Part shown: piece by piece, positions 1-11,289 of the stretch
Numbering within the stretch: the first letter of the stretch is position 1
How the letters are laid out: every line of letters begins with the position of its first letter
Source: Vermamoeba vermiformis
Lineage: Eukaryota; Tubulinea; Echinamoebida
Assembly (NCBI GenBank): GCA_045837725.1
Contig: JBEWZL010000239.1
Location: forward strand, 372,001 to 436,000
Direction: 5' to 3'
Length of the DNA: 64,000 bases
Notes under the pieces: model-generated
Databases searched by the model: none
What the model was told of the DNA's origin: nothing
What the model saw: only the letters and a program-made list of their open reading frames with translations
Translations under genes and position numbers: made by a program

Positions 1-607
1 ATTTGAAGAATTTCGGAAAGTTCAATCTGGGAGGAATGGGACCTTTAAATAATTCTTTAAATGATCACTTACCATTGGGAAATAATATAGGTGCGATTTT
101 ATGGCCTGAAGTTAATTTTACGCCTTGTTGAACCAAGTCTTTCCATATCTCCTCGACAATTTGCTCATCGAACTTTGCGGCGAGCTTCTTAGCCTCGCCT
201 TCTTGGCTGCGCACCTGTTCGTGTGATAAAGGCACGGGTTCTTTGGGCCATTGGAACGAGAGTTGATATTTGTTGATCTTCTCCTCTTTGCCTTGCTGAT
301 TTACGATCGCCCAGTGTCTGCGACCCATTGGACGTTGAATAATGCCAACATATCGTCTTCCATAAACGATATACTCGATGGGCGTGTCTTTATCTTCATA
401 AGTGAATGACTCCGGATCTATGGCTACCTTGCCAACAAAATCCAGGTCTCTCACCGTGCAGAAAATTCGCAAAAATTTAGAAGCGGCCTTTTTCGGTGTT
501 TTGAGTTGAGTGGGCAATATGCTGATATTATTGTTTATGAATATCAAATTATTTCCATTATTTTTCAAGATCCTTCTCGATGCTGCTCTGCACAACTGTC
601 GTATCAT
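1..607 (-). CDS. RNase II/R-family (RNB) exoribonuclease, N-terminal part, probably organellar
   Basis: The first exon runs from the ATG at 607 down to about 73, where a GTAAGT donor follows; the gene continues beyond the left window edge. The first ~40 residues are Arg/Lys/Asn-rich with few acidic residues, as in a mitochondrial presequence. The following ~130 residues resemble the N-terminal region of plant and bacterial RNase II/R-type proteins: a small beta domain with GRRYVGIIQRPMGRRHWAIV, then a helical stretch ending near LVQQGVKLTSGHKIAPILF. The catalytic RNB domain would lie outside the window, so the family call is tentative. If right, the protein degrades RNA 3' to 5' in mitochondria. 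It is divergent from VPS15 with about 180 bp between the two ATGs, which suggests a shared bidirectional promoter. Confidence 0.5.
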
Positions 608-787
608 TTCATTTCAGTTTAAAAGTAGATAAATAAATATATATATACAAAAACTTCGCTAGTTCGTCCTGCTCTGGTTTACAAAATGAGCTGAACAAAA
701 AATAACGGTCGCTTCGATCCATTTTCATTAGCGCTTGTAAATAGACAACACGTCCGAGGACGTTCTTTATATTATATATTATTATAC

Positions 788-3700
788 ATGGGTAGTACCT
801 TATCTACTCAGTCTGTACAATTAGAATCGTGTTTACACGATCTGCCTGGTATAACTTACGAGGCCAGCTTGGGCAAGAGCAGATTCTTAAAGACACTTCG
901 ATGTATTCACGATGAAGGAACAGTGCTAGTAAAAGTCTATATTAAACCAAGCTCAGGAGGGACATTGGAAAAGTATGCCGAGAAGTTGAAAGGTAGAGAA
1001 TCAATTTATTTTGAAAATAATTAAAATTAATAATTGATTGATCATGAACGTAATTAACCTTAATTTTCTATTGAATATTAGAAATCAGAAATGCTGTTTC
1101 GATTTTTCATCACCCCAATATCCTCCCGTTCCAAATTTTTATGGAGACAGAAAAAGCAGGATTTATGATCCGTCAATACTTTTACAACAATTTGCACGAC
1201 AGAATAAGGTAAAATAATATTCGATAAATTAAATATTCAAATACTAAAATTGACCTTCTAGTACTCGACCATTTCTGACGCCTATTGAGAAAAAATGGAT
1301 CACCTATCAACTTTTATCAGCAGTAGAGCGACTTCATTTTTATGGCCAATGCCACGGTGATATCAAATTAGAAAATTTCTTGCTTACGAGTTGGAATTGG
1401 GTCTATTTATCTGATTTTGCTTGTTGCAAACCAACCTACATTCCAGAGGTAATTTATCGACTATATAATTAGCATAATAATGAGAACGTCTATTAAGTTT
1501 TGATTATTTAGGATAACCCTGTCGATTTTTCGTATTTTTTCGATTCCAGTGGTCGACGTGTTTGCTACATAGCTCCTGAACGGTTCATTGCTTCAGGCAA
1601 GAAACCCAACACCGAGCAACAAGAACTCGATCCTTTAATGGACGTCTTTAGTGTCGGGTACGTATACAATCGATTCTTATATAAGTAATTGAATTCTCAT
1701 TCGTTGAATAGCTGTGCCATTGCTGAGTTTTGGTTGGACGGCGTGCCAGTGTTCAATTATTCAGAGGCCGTTAGTTTCCGTAAAAAAGAGTACGATCCCT
1801 CACAGAAGATCAATCGTATCGAGGACTTGAACGTGCGAAATCTCGTTATGTCGATGATCCAATATGACAGAGACCAACGTGCCATTTGCTCTCAAGTGAT
1901 CAAAGACTGGTACGTGGAACAATTGCCTAGCCACGCATTTGGATTTATTTTTTAATATTTTGGGTTATGTAGGACCGGCAAGCTGTTCCCAGAGTACTTC
2001 GAATATTTGCACGAGTATATATCCATGTTGATGGATTTAGATCCTGATGACATTGTCATGAAGATTTATCACGACTTTGATATATTGTTGGAAAAGTTCA
2101 ATCCAAGCTTAGCTGCACGACAAAAACGAGCGCAAATTCGAAAATCCGATATTTGTAAGCTAGCTTACTATCACTTATCAACTTTCATATGAACTAATGT
2201 GCGTTGTAGTTAAAAGTGCACGCATGGAAGATGAAGCGACTGATGACGAACGATCAAGCAGCGAGAGCAAGAATCCCACGTTGAATTTGCTTGTCGACAC
2301 TCAAAAATTCAAACATGATTTGGAAATTGAGACTAAAGAAGGTGATCTTGATGATGACACGAACCCTGAAGAGGAAATCGAACTTGAACCTCCTCAAATT
2401 AGTAAGTTAATGCAACACCATTATTTGACAATTTAAATTAATTTGTTCGTAGTTGCTGATAACAAAGGAATTCCTTCCTCAACTGAGCTCCAACGTGCCA
2501 TTAAGTTCCACAAGAAGAGATTATTGGCTGCACGAAAGGCTGGAGTCAAAGAAATGCCTGCAATTAGGAACTACGCCAAAGAATACTTGCAAGCTAACAA
2601 CCTTACCACGACGTATTTCGCCGGTGAATTGAGCTGCACGGAGGAAAGCTTGACTGACTTCTTGAACGGCAATGTTGACAGCAATCAAGCTGCTCGCCGC
2701 GTTGTTGATTGGTTGTTAAAACGATCCAACTTGGACTCAGCAGTGCGACAAAGCCTTCAATTGTTGTACAAACAAATCGACGAGGTTGGTGTTCAGATCC
2801 AGTCGTACGAAAGCATGGGCATTGCGTTCCACGGATTAGGCTATTTGGACAAGGCTTACAAGTGCTTCGAGCGCGCGTTCAAACTTGCTAAAGAACACGA
2901 TGACAAGAGCAGCCAAGCTAAATTGCTGTGCTTCGTCGGCGAGGTTCTGATCGAGCAGAAAGACACTGAGCGTGCCATCAGATACTTTCAGAAGAGCGAA
3001 GCACGTGCTCAAGAGCTAGCTGATAAAGAGACTCAAGCCTTGGCCCTGGAGAACCTTGAAAAGTACGCATAGGTTCTAATATACTCACGGTACTAATTTT
3101 GTGTAGTGCTTTCAAGAATCTTGGAGACATTGAACGAGCAATAAAGTATCAAAGAGAGTCAGCTGAGCTGTTGAAGGAGCTCGGCGAGTTCAGCGGAATT
3201 AAGAAGCGTCAAGAGCTTCGACAACAGCAATTATTGCGCCGAACAGAGCAGTTGATTCAAAGCGAGGATGTGCACGCAGATGTAAGTAGGATAGCATATT
3301 TGAGTATGCAATATCTTACCTCGTTCTTCTGCTAGGGTTTTGTTATCATCTTGGATCTTTTGTGCTCAATGTTACGATCAGTGCGCAGCAGACAATCACG
3401 TTTGATTTGCGTGTCAGCCATTGAAAAGCTTGCCAACTATGTCGACGATGAAGTTCGTCTGCAACGGTTGGTGCCGTACTTGGTATCTTTGTTGACCCCT
3501 GGCGACCCATCTGCTCTTGTGAAAGCTCAAACCATCAAGACTTTGACTCGAATCGTAAGTACTCCAATGGTTTGGCGTGACGTACTAACATCAGCTCCCA
3601 GTTGTCTCTTATCAAAACTTTCCCGGCAAGTGACGCTCACATCTTCCCCGAGTACCTCATTCCTGCGTTGTCTCGATACGTCAGCGAGGAACCTGATGAC

Positions 3701-6700
3701 TTGGTGAAACAAGCCTACGCTGAGTCATTACCCAAGCTCGCGTACACGGCACGACGATTTTTGGAAACTTCTCAATTGTTGAAGCAACGGCAATTGAAAG
3801 ATTCAGCTGCGATTGAAAGCAAAGAATTGGCACAGGTATGTTCGTGAATGTCATTGCCGTGACACGTGTTAACACATTGTGTAGAGCAATTTTCAGAAGG
3901 AACTTGACGAGATTATCAATACGTTCAAAGAGTTCGTCGAAGTCATGCTCAGCTCTGACTCACCTAAAGTGGTCAAGAAAGCACTGCTCTCGGACATTTC
4001 AACGCTGTGCATGTTCTTCGGGCAAGAGAAGACGACCGACATTTTGCTGCCGTTAATTACATCGTGCTTGGACGCTCGTGATTGGGAGTTGAAGGGTATC
4101 TTCTTCGAGAATATCGTTGGTGTCAGCACGGTCGCTGGTGCTGGTGCTATCGAGTCCTTTATCTTGCCTTCCTTATTGCTGCCTGAAATTTACGGTAAGA
4201 AGCTCTCGTTAAACTTGACACGAGAGCACAACTAACGTGGGGATTTTTTTAAAGACGGCGAAGAGTTTGTCGTGGAGAAGGCACTCAACTGTTTGGCGTC
4301 GTTGTGTGACTTGGGAATTTTCCGCAAGAGCAAGTTGTTGGAGATTTGCAAGACTACAGCGCCGTTATTGTTACACCCGAACACATGGATCCGATTTGGT
4401 GCTGTAGCTTTGATGAGCAGCATTGGCAACAAGCTTTCACTGGCTGATGTGCATTGCTTCTTGATCCCATCGTTGAGACCTTTCATGGTCCGTGACATTG
4501 TTGATGTCTCCAAGACTGGCTTGCTCGAGTCACTGAAGTCACCGGTATGTTTGTGCTTATCATCGGATATAGCTGCGAGTTAACACATTGCTTTGTAGGT
4601 CGGTCGAAAGAGCTTCGAGAAGGCATTGATGACTTCATACTCGGACATCAACGCGTTTGTGAACGAGTCTGACATGTTCGCCGTTGAACAGCAGGGCAAC
4701 CTATTGACTGTGAAGAAACCAGATACTGGGTACGTTAAAGCTTATTGTAAGTGATTGTCACGGACTAATTGTGAGCCACAGCGAGATCTTCAAGTCAATG
4801 GAGATTACTCGAGTTAACATCGGCAAACAACGGCAAGAGGAAGCTGAGTCAGAGCGCAATAAGATCACCGACATCGCGTTCTCTTTGCGTATTGCTGAGC
4901 TCGACGTGCCTCTTGAAGACGAAGAGAAACTGTTCTTAATGAAAGAATACGTCAAGCTGGCTTCAAAGAACTACAGGTATTGGCTCTCGTTTGTGTGCTG
5001 GCTAGTCTTGCTAACTTGCTTCTTAGACGCCATCGAAGCGAGGATTCGAACATCAACAAAGACATCACTGAGTTTATCAAGGAGAATGTTCTCATCCACT
5101 CAGTTTCTATCAACAAGAAAGAAAGTGGCGAGCACGATACACCTACTGAGGATAGAGCTCAGACGGGTAGACCACGTAGCACGAGCACGCTTGAAAATGA
5201 CAAGCTGCTTGAGCGCAAGAACACGTTGAAGATGATCTCGAAGCGCAAGTTGATTGCCTCTGATTCACCTATGAACAGCCAGTTGCCTCAATCCCCGAGC
5301 ACTCCAGTGATTGCACAGCCAGCTGCTGTCACACCAAGTGTAGCCGCAGTGTTGCTGCCTCCTCCGCCACCAGATCTTGGCACACTGATCACACGTGCCA
5401 TTCCTATGAATGGTTCTACCTTCAAGGGATGGAGACCACAAGGTGTGTTAGTAGCACACTTGCACGAGCACAAGGGACCCGTGAATAGTTTGGCTACAAG
5501 TGCGGACAACATGTTCTTTGTCAGCGGTTCTGATGACGGCAATGTGAAGATTTGGGACTGTCAACGATTGGAAAAGAACGTAGCGAACAAGTCACGATTG
5601 ACTTACACGGCACAAGGTACGTATTGACTGCACGTCTTTTTAAATCAATAGCTAACGTGTGCACATTAAAGGTGGTAAAATCAAGACGGTGTGCGTGTGT
5701 GAAAACTCGCACAGTGTGGCTAGTGGCAGTTCGAACAGCTCCATTCACGTGTTCCGCATCGAATCAGCGTTGAAGAAGGACAAGACTAACAACAGCATCT
5801 ACGAGTACAAGAGCACGTCAACTGTCAAGACGATTGATAAGAGCGAGGGAGGTGTTGTGAAGGTCGATCACTTCGATACCGAATCGCAGTCTGTGCTGGT
5901 CTATGTTACCGACAAAGGCAAAATTCACGGCTGGGACTTGCGATCCAAGACTGAGGCCTGGACTATGGAGAACAAGGTAAGACACTCAAATGACTTATTA
6001 GTGCACGTGCTAATGATTTGTCAAGCCTCACTTGGGTCTTGTCACGGACATGCTAGTCGATCCTCAAAAGATGTGGGTTGTCGTTGGCACGAACAGAGGT
6101 ATCTTGACACAATGGGACATTCGATTCCAAATCCCATTGCAGAGCTGGAAGATTCCAAGCTACGGCGAGTAAGTCACCAACAAGCTAGTTCATCACGTGC
6201 AATTGCTTACCATTTACAGGCCTATGGTTGCTAAGTTAGGCCTCTACAAGGACAACTCGATCATTATCTGCTCGGGCGTTGAGAGTACAAAGCCTTCCCC
6301 GAGCTTGCCAGGCACACCTGTGAAGCGGTTGAGCGTTCAAAGAATGTCAACTCCTGGCAACTCGCCTCGCGGTCTAAAATCACCTCCATCGTCAACCAAG
6401 AAGTTGATTAGCAAGGTCTTGAACCAGTCTATTGACAGCCAAGATGCCGACGATTTGGATTCGTTCAGTGAATTCGAACAGCCTGACGCACCCACGACAC
6501 CTGTCACACCCGACATGATGATCTACAACTTGATGGAGTCCAAATACAGCCACATCTTCCGAGTGGTTGAAGGGTGAGTCCTGTAATATAATCACGTACT
6601 AGTATTGCATACTAACGAGTGCTATGTAGCGATGTTGCACCTCCTTTGCCACCACTCACTAATACGAACATCACCGCGGACTCAATCGTGGCACGTGATT

Positions 6701-7140
6701 GGGGCATTGGTGGCCTATGTCCTCCAGGTCCTGAAGGCCCAGTGACACGTTCTACTCAGTGCCCACGTGTGCGATGTGTCGTGGCGCCTACTAACGGTCA
6801 AGCACTTGTCACTGGTGGCTCGGACTTGCGACTTCGAGCGTGGCCAACACCACTCGAGAACTGGAGTGGTAACCAAGCCAAGCAATCAAACCCTGTTGAC
6901 GGACCATCGAATTGGTTCCCTCAGTACCGCGGCAAGGTCGAACATGGTATCACAATCATAGACGAGTTCGAAGATCGATTGAGCGATAAAATGAACACAA
7001 GGAAAAACGACGGTGATTCGACGTTGGATCCGACACCAGTACACCACAAAGACACAATATTGGATTTGAAAGTGCTAGAGTGGCCTCAGAAGATGTTGGT
7101 TAGCGGGGCACGTGATGGTGTTATAAAAGTGTGGAAATAA
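788..7140 (+). CDS. VPS15: VPS15 / PIK3R4, regulatory protein kinase of the class III PI3-kinase complex, with TPR insert
   Basis: VPS15 scaffolds and activates VPS34 on endosomes and autophagosomes. The start at 788 gives MGSTLS, an N-myristoylation context like human MGNQLA. Exon 1 ends at 992 and exon 2 starts at 1082; about 15 further short introns follow. Domains in order: kinase (about 788-2000) with HGDIKLEN in place of HRD and DFA in place of DFG, then [17 protein letters not shown] and CYIAPERF, both hallmarks of VPS15; an acidic linker (2210-2440); an extra helical/TPR segment (2443-3290) not present in the human or yeast protein; HEAT repeats beginning GFVIILDLL (from 3336); and C-terminal WD40 repeats (5410-7140) from [14 protein letters not shown] to the closing [13 protein letters not shown] estimate about 1,800 residues against 1,358 in human. 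A TGTAAATAAA poly(A) element follows the stop. Confidence 0.95.
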
Positions 7141-7150
7141 CAGAGGAGTT

Positions 7151-7160
7151 TGTAAATAAA
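7151..7160 (+). terminator. Poly(A) element TGTAAATAAA after VPS15
   Basis: TGTAAATAAA starts 11 bp after the stop. It combines a TGTA element with the AATAAA hexamer. The same 10-mer follows the stop codons of the Topors-like and ERI1-like genes at similar distances. Confidence 0.5.
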
Positions 7161-7233
7161 GTCTGCTAATTGCAAATTAAATTATAAGTCCATTTACTGA
7201 TTGTAAGTTCTACCCCTCGCGCAGGGTTTCTTT

Positions 7234-8394
7234 TTAAACAATGCAAAAGGTGATCACATCCTTTGGTGTTAATTGAACCACATCGTACTCGTCTTCAATG
7301 CTCACTTCAGCTGTCTTCAGACTTGCAATACTGTCGACGGAAATATTCCAAGCCGCTGCAATGTGCTTCACTAGCACGTGCCACGGCCCTGTCAGATCAT
7401 TTTTATCGAACACAACTTTGACTACCTTGACAGTTTTGTCATTAAGGCAACAAAATTTATGCACACGTGACTTGAGCGAGAGATCGAGGGTCATATAAAC
7501 AGTGTGGCCGAGGTTCTTCAAGTCGTGTTCGCCGTTGTACCCCACTTTCCAGCCATTTTCACAAAGCGCAATCCTCGCAGGAGAGTTATACACAAGCTTA
7601 ACATAATAAGACCGTGGGGGCATGGCTGCAGTTGATTGCCATTGGACAGTTCGAAATGACTCGACCGATTTATCTGTCGCTGAAGTGATGCTGAAGGTGC
7701 CATCGAAGAGAATTTCGTTATCATTATAAAAAAAAATATTCCTGTCTTCACAAATGATCTAGATTATACAATATTTAATATAAGACTTGACGAAGTAACG
7801 GGTTTTTCATACCTTGACGAATTCTTTGATCGGTTTCAGATCAGCATCCAAATTCTTCTTGTTGCCTTTATTGACCAACGGAATATCAATAACAATATTT
7901 CGACCCGAGTAATGGTACTTGAGTTGAATGAATTGACTTTCGTGTCCCTGTCCTCGAAGTTTCAAAACTAATTGCAGAGTGGATTCTGATTTGGAATTTG
8001 GTCAGTCGATCTGCTGCGCTGAAGCCGTACCTCTTTGTATATTATAATCGTCCAACGTTCTTTGGTCTTCAAGTTGCCTGCCCGCCCAGATAAGGCGTTG
8101 TTGGTCTACCGGTATGCCTTCTTTATCGTAGATCTGCAGTAAATTATTCGTAAATCGTTTCATTTGTACTGTCCTTTATATTATGACAATACCTTCATTT
8201 TAACGCGTATAATGGTGTCATCCGGTTCTACTTCAAGATTAAAAACCTTTGCTGTGAGAGTCTGCCGAAATTGTCGTATTAATTATAAAATTAATTTACT
8301 TATTATAAAAAGTGGTGGTATTACGCGAACGAATATCTGCTGTAGTAAATAAGAGTTAGTAATTGACAAGTTGTGCGAGACCGAAATTTACCAT
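7234..8394 (-). CDS. Ubiquitin-fusion protein with the cluster's shared C-terminal module, no kinase domain
   Basis: I place the start at the ATG at 8394-8392, which is a 3-nt coding exon. It is followed by a 15-nt exon (8339-8325) and a 69-nt exon (8261-8193). Joined, the first 76 residues align with ubiquitin without gaps: by hand 57 of 76 are identical, for example DKEGIP, DQQRLI and DYNIQ. K6, K48 and K63 are Arg; K11, K27, K29 and K33 remain. The end is LRGQ, not LRGG, so deubiquitinase cleavage and conjugation are unlikely. A further ~220 residues follow: [12 protein letters not shown], then [12 protein letters not shown], then [14 protein letters not shown], and a last beta-rich part. 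The same module precedes the kinase domains of the two neighbouring paralogues, but here the frame stops at 7234 about 90 bp from the VPS15 stop, so there is no room for a kinase. It may be an adaptor; that is inference. Confidence 0.8.
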
Positions 8395-8735
8395 GGCAAC
8401 AACTTGAACTTCAAATTGCCTCTGTGGCGATTCTATGGAAAATAAAATGCGTAAGTGAAGTTGGCCCGACAAAAAGCACAAAGGGGCCAGAGCTTGAATT
8501 TCCAGGAAGTAGTCGTAGGTCTAAGCAATTCTTTTTGTTGTGATCTTACCAGCGATCCGAAACGGAACGTGATACGTGATGAAGCGTAGCTTATTTACAT
8601 GTGTTATTAGTTTGTGACCTGTGCAAGTTGGTCCTGGATAGAGTTTCGGTCACGTGATTTTTGAGCTCGGATCCTGAGTGCCAACTATGTAGTGTTGAAA
8701 CCGATCTTAGGGCCGTCCTAACGATAATGCACTTA

Positions 8736-11191
8736 TTAAGAGCCCTGAGTTGAATCTGGCTCATCAGACGAATCATCTTCGAACTTGAACACAATGGTGT
8801 ATTGCTTGCTCAGCTTGTCCAGCATGTGCTTCAACTCGGCAATGCACTCGTCAATGCTCGGTCGTTGTGACGGCTCTGTCTTGCAGCACTTGACGATCAG
8901 TTTCTGAAGTGGTTTGTCCGTCACTGCTGACTTGATCTTCATTGACCGAGCAGTCTGAAAGAATATCATCGGCAGTGGTGTCATTGTGACCATTTGATAT
9001 AATACAGCACCGAACCTAAGATTGATGTGTAAGTCAGATTTCGGATCTGATCTGACACGTGTCAAAGCTTGACTTACGAATACACATCTGACTTCTCATC
9101 GTATGGTAGCCCTTGCACTAGCTCAGGTGCCATGAAGCCAATGGTGTCCAGATCGACCTTTGCTTTGGAACTCCTCGTCAAGAATCTTGGTGTGCTGAAG
9201 TCTGTCAGCTTGGCACGTACCTTGTTGTTGTAGAGCTTTGGTGAAAATGTCAGTTTTTACAGTCCATCGTGCCGAGTGATTATAACAGTATTGCATACGT
9301 ACCAAAACGTTCGAGCACTTGAGATTACGATGGATTATGTGGTGCGAGTGAAGGAACTTCAAACCTTTGACAACATCTAGTGCTATTCTGACAATGCGTG
9401 CTTTGCTTAGCTCTACTTTGTCACGCATCAGGAGGTCCTCTAGCGATCCGTTCTTGATGTATTCCATCACTAACATTGACTCGTCCGAGTTCGGATCCGT
9501 CGTGACACGTGTCAACGATGCAATGTGCTTGTACCGTAAGTGTCTATACTAGCAGTGAGTATGAAGTATGTATAGGGGTAAGCGAGTATTATATCATTTA
9601 CCTCAAGTTCTTGAGCTCTGAAATAATGTCATTGACCTTAACGTCCACGTACTTGAACCTCTTCACAGCGACCTTTTCGTCATTCCATTCAGCCAAGTAA
9701 GTGATGCCCGAGCTTCCTTTGCCAATCTCGTCAATGATCTTGATGTCTTCAAATGGTACAAGATACGAGTCTATTGATATTGTAAGTTGTAGCTCCTAAA
9801 GTGGGTTCAAAACTTACTCTGATCGAACAGTCGAAACGTGACAAGATCGTTTGGTTTGAGTTGCATCACGTCAAACTTATCTTCTATAATGACCTCTCCT
9901 GTCATAATCAATTCGATATCGCTAACGGCGATGCCCCAAGTAGCCGCGATGTTTCTTTGGAGCTCGTGCATCAGGTCCTCTTCGTACAGACTCAGCACAA
10001 CTGACCGTGTCACATTGTCACTCAGACAACAGACGCGTTGAACACGTGACTTCAATGAGAGATCTAGCTCGAATGGCTGTATTGAGAAGTGTCTGAAAGC
10101 GTCGGCTAGTGAGTGCTCGCCGTTGTATCCTATCTTCCAACCACTCCAGAACAAATTGGGATTTTTTTCGATGACAAATCCAAACTTTCCGTGGCGCAAC
10201 GGTACATCGGCATACCATCGGACCCCGCGTATTGGTTCGTTATTAGGACCCTTGGTATTGATCAAAGTGAATGTTCCTGGCACTTGAAACTAATGACAGG
10301 TGTCAATCCAGATCCGAAAAAATAAAAATCATACCTTGACGCAGGCTTTAATCGCATCCAAATCAGCTTCTAGATTCTTTGCGTTGGTAAGATTGGACAG
10401 TGGAATATCAATGAAGGCATTGCGGCCTGGTCCGTGAAAACGTAATTGCATAAATTGAAATTCGTGGCCCTGTCCACGAAGTCTCAGAACCAAATGAATG
10501 ATAGAGCCTAAGATATATGAGTGCGTTGTTCGTTTAATGAGCGTCCTCCTTACCTTCTTTTATTTCATACGAAGCTAAAAGTCGTCCGTCCTCAAGCTGT
10601 CTGCCTTCGAAAATCAATCGCTGCTGGTCCTTAACAATGCCATTTACTTCTTTAATCTATTAATTAATATTAAATAATTGCATGGCTATGAAAGCACTTG
10701 TACCTTTTTTTTGAGCATTTGGACAGTGTTATACGGATGTACTTGGAGCGTTCGTTTAATGCCGGTCATTTCCTTAAGGACATTAGCCTCTATAGTTGGT
10801 TATGATCGTATGCTCCTTACATGAATACAAATCTAAATAATGCAGGTTAAAATTCAAATCAAGCAGGATCTCTCGTAAATAAGATTTCGTACCTCCATAC
10901 TGCTTAAATCTACTTCCGTGTATGTTATCGTTGCGTATTCTGGTATTAAATCGAAGGTTGTGTGATCTGACAACACATTTTCTTTGTACACCAAGGAAGG
11001 CGCTAAATGCAACAGTTAAGCTTATAACATAATTCTCGTAATTTTTAAAATTATTTTATTAAATTATTACCTTCGATTAAAGTGCATCCAGTGCCAAAGA
11101 AATTTTGTTTTGCTTGAAGAACGGTTGTTGTTGGTGTGACCGTTATAGGCGAGAACCAAGAGCCTTTTGCGATGTAAATTGTTTTTTCCAT
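8736..11191 (-). CDS. Ubiquitin-like-domain TKL kinase, predicted catalytically impaired (HRN)
   Basis: The start at 11191 gives [10 protein letters not shown]. Domains in order: a first divergent ubiquitin-like fold (about residues 1-72); a second, closer ubiquitin-like domain (10,810-10,480) with [16 protein letters not shown] and ending [12 protein letters not shown]; the shared [10 protein letters not shown] and [12 protein letters not shown] modules; the SLKSRV segment; then a TKL-type kinase (about 9,780-8,800). The kinase has the loop GKGSSG, the VAVK lysine, [15 protein letters not shown], and IGFMAPEL. The catalytic motif is [10 protein letters not shown], so the HRD aspartate is Asn, and DFG reads DFS. 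This predicts weak or absent phosphotransfer and a scaffolding role. The tail ends in an acidic DDSSDEPDS stretch. A palindrome TGACACGTGTCA lies in the last intron. It is a paralogue of the genes at 7234-8394 and 14358-16608. Confidence 0.85.
9053..9064. promoter_or_regulatory. TGACACGTGTCA palindrome in the last intron of the HRN kinase gene
   Basis: An exact 12-bp palindrome with a CACGTG core, as bound by bHLH or bZIP factors. The homologous intron of the paralogue has the same 12-mer (14669-14680). A third exact copy at 9509-9520 is in coding sequence. A regulatory role is inference. Confidence 0.35.
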
Positions 11192-11289
11192 GCCGTCGTG
11201 TTGCTCCTGTTACGTCAAACTGTACAAGAGATCCGGTTTCATTTTTTGCAACTTCCCTCACCCATGTAATAAACGTCCGTTTGCTTTTA

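Noticed and set aside
8395-8520. Open frame extending upstream of the ubiquitin-fusion ATG (…[13 protein letters not shown])
   Set aside because: It has no upstream Met and the ATG coincides with ubiquitin Met1, so it is taken as 5' UTR or intron.
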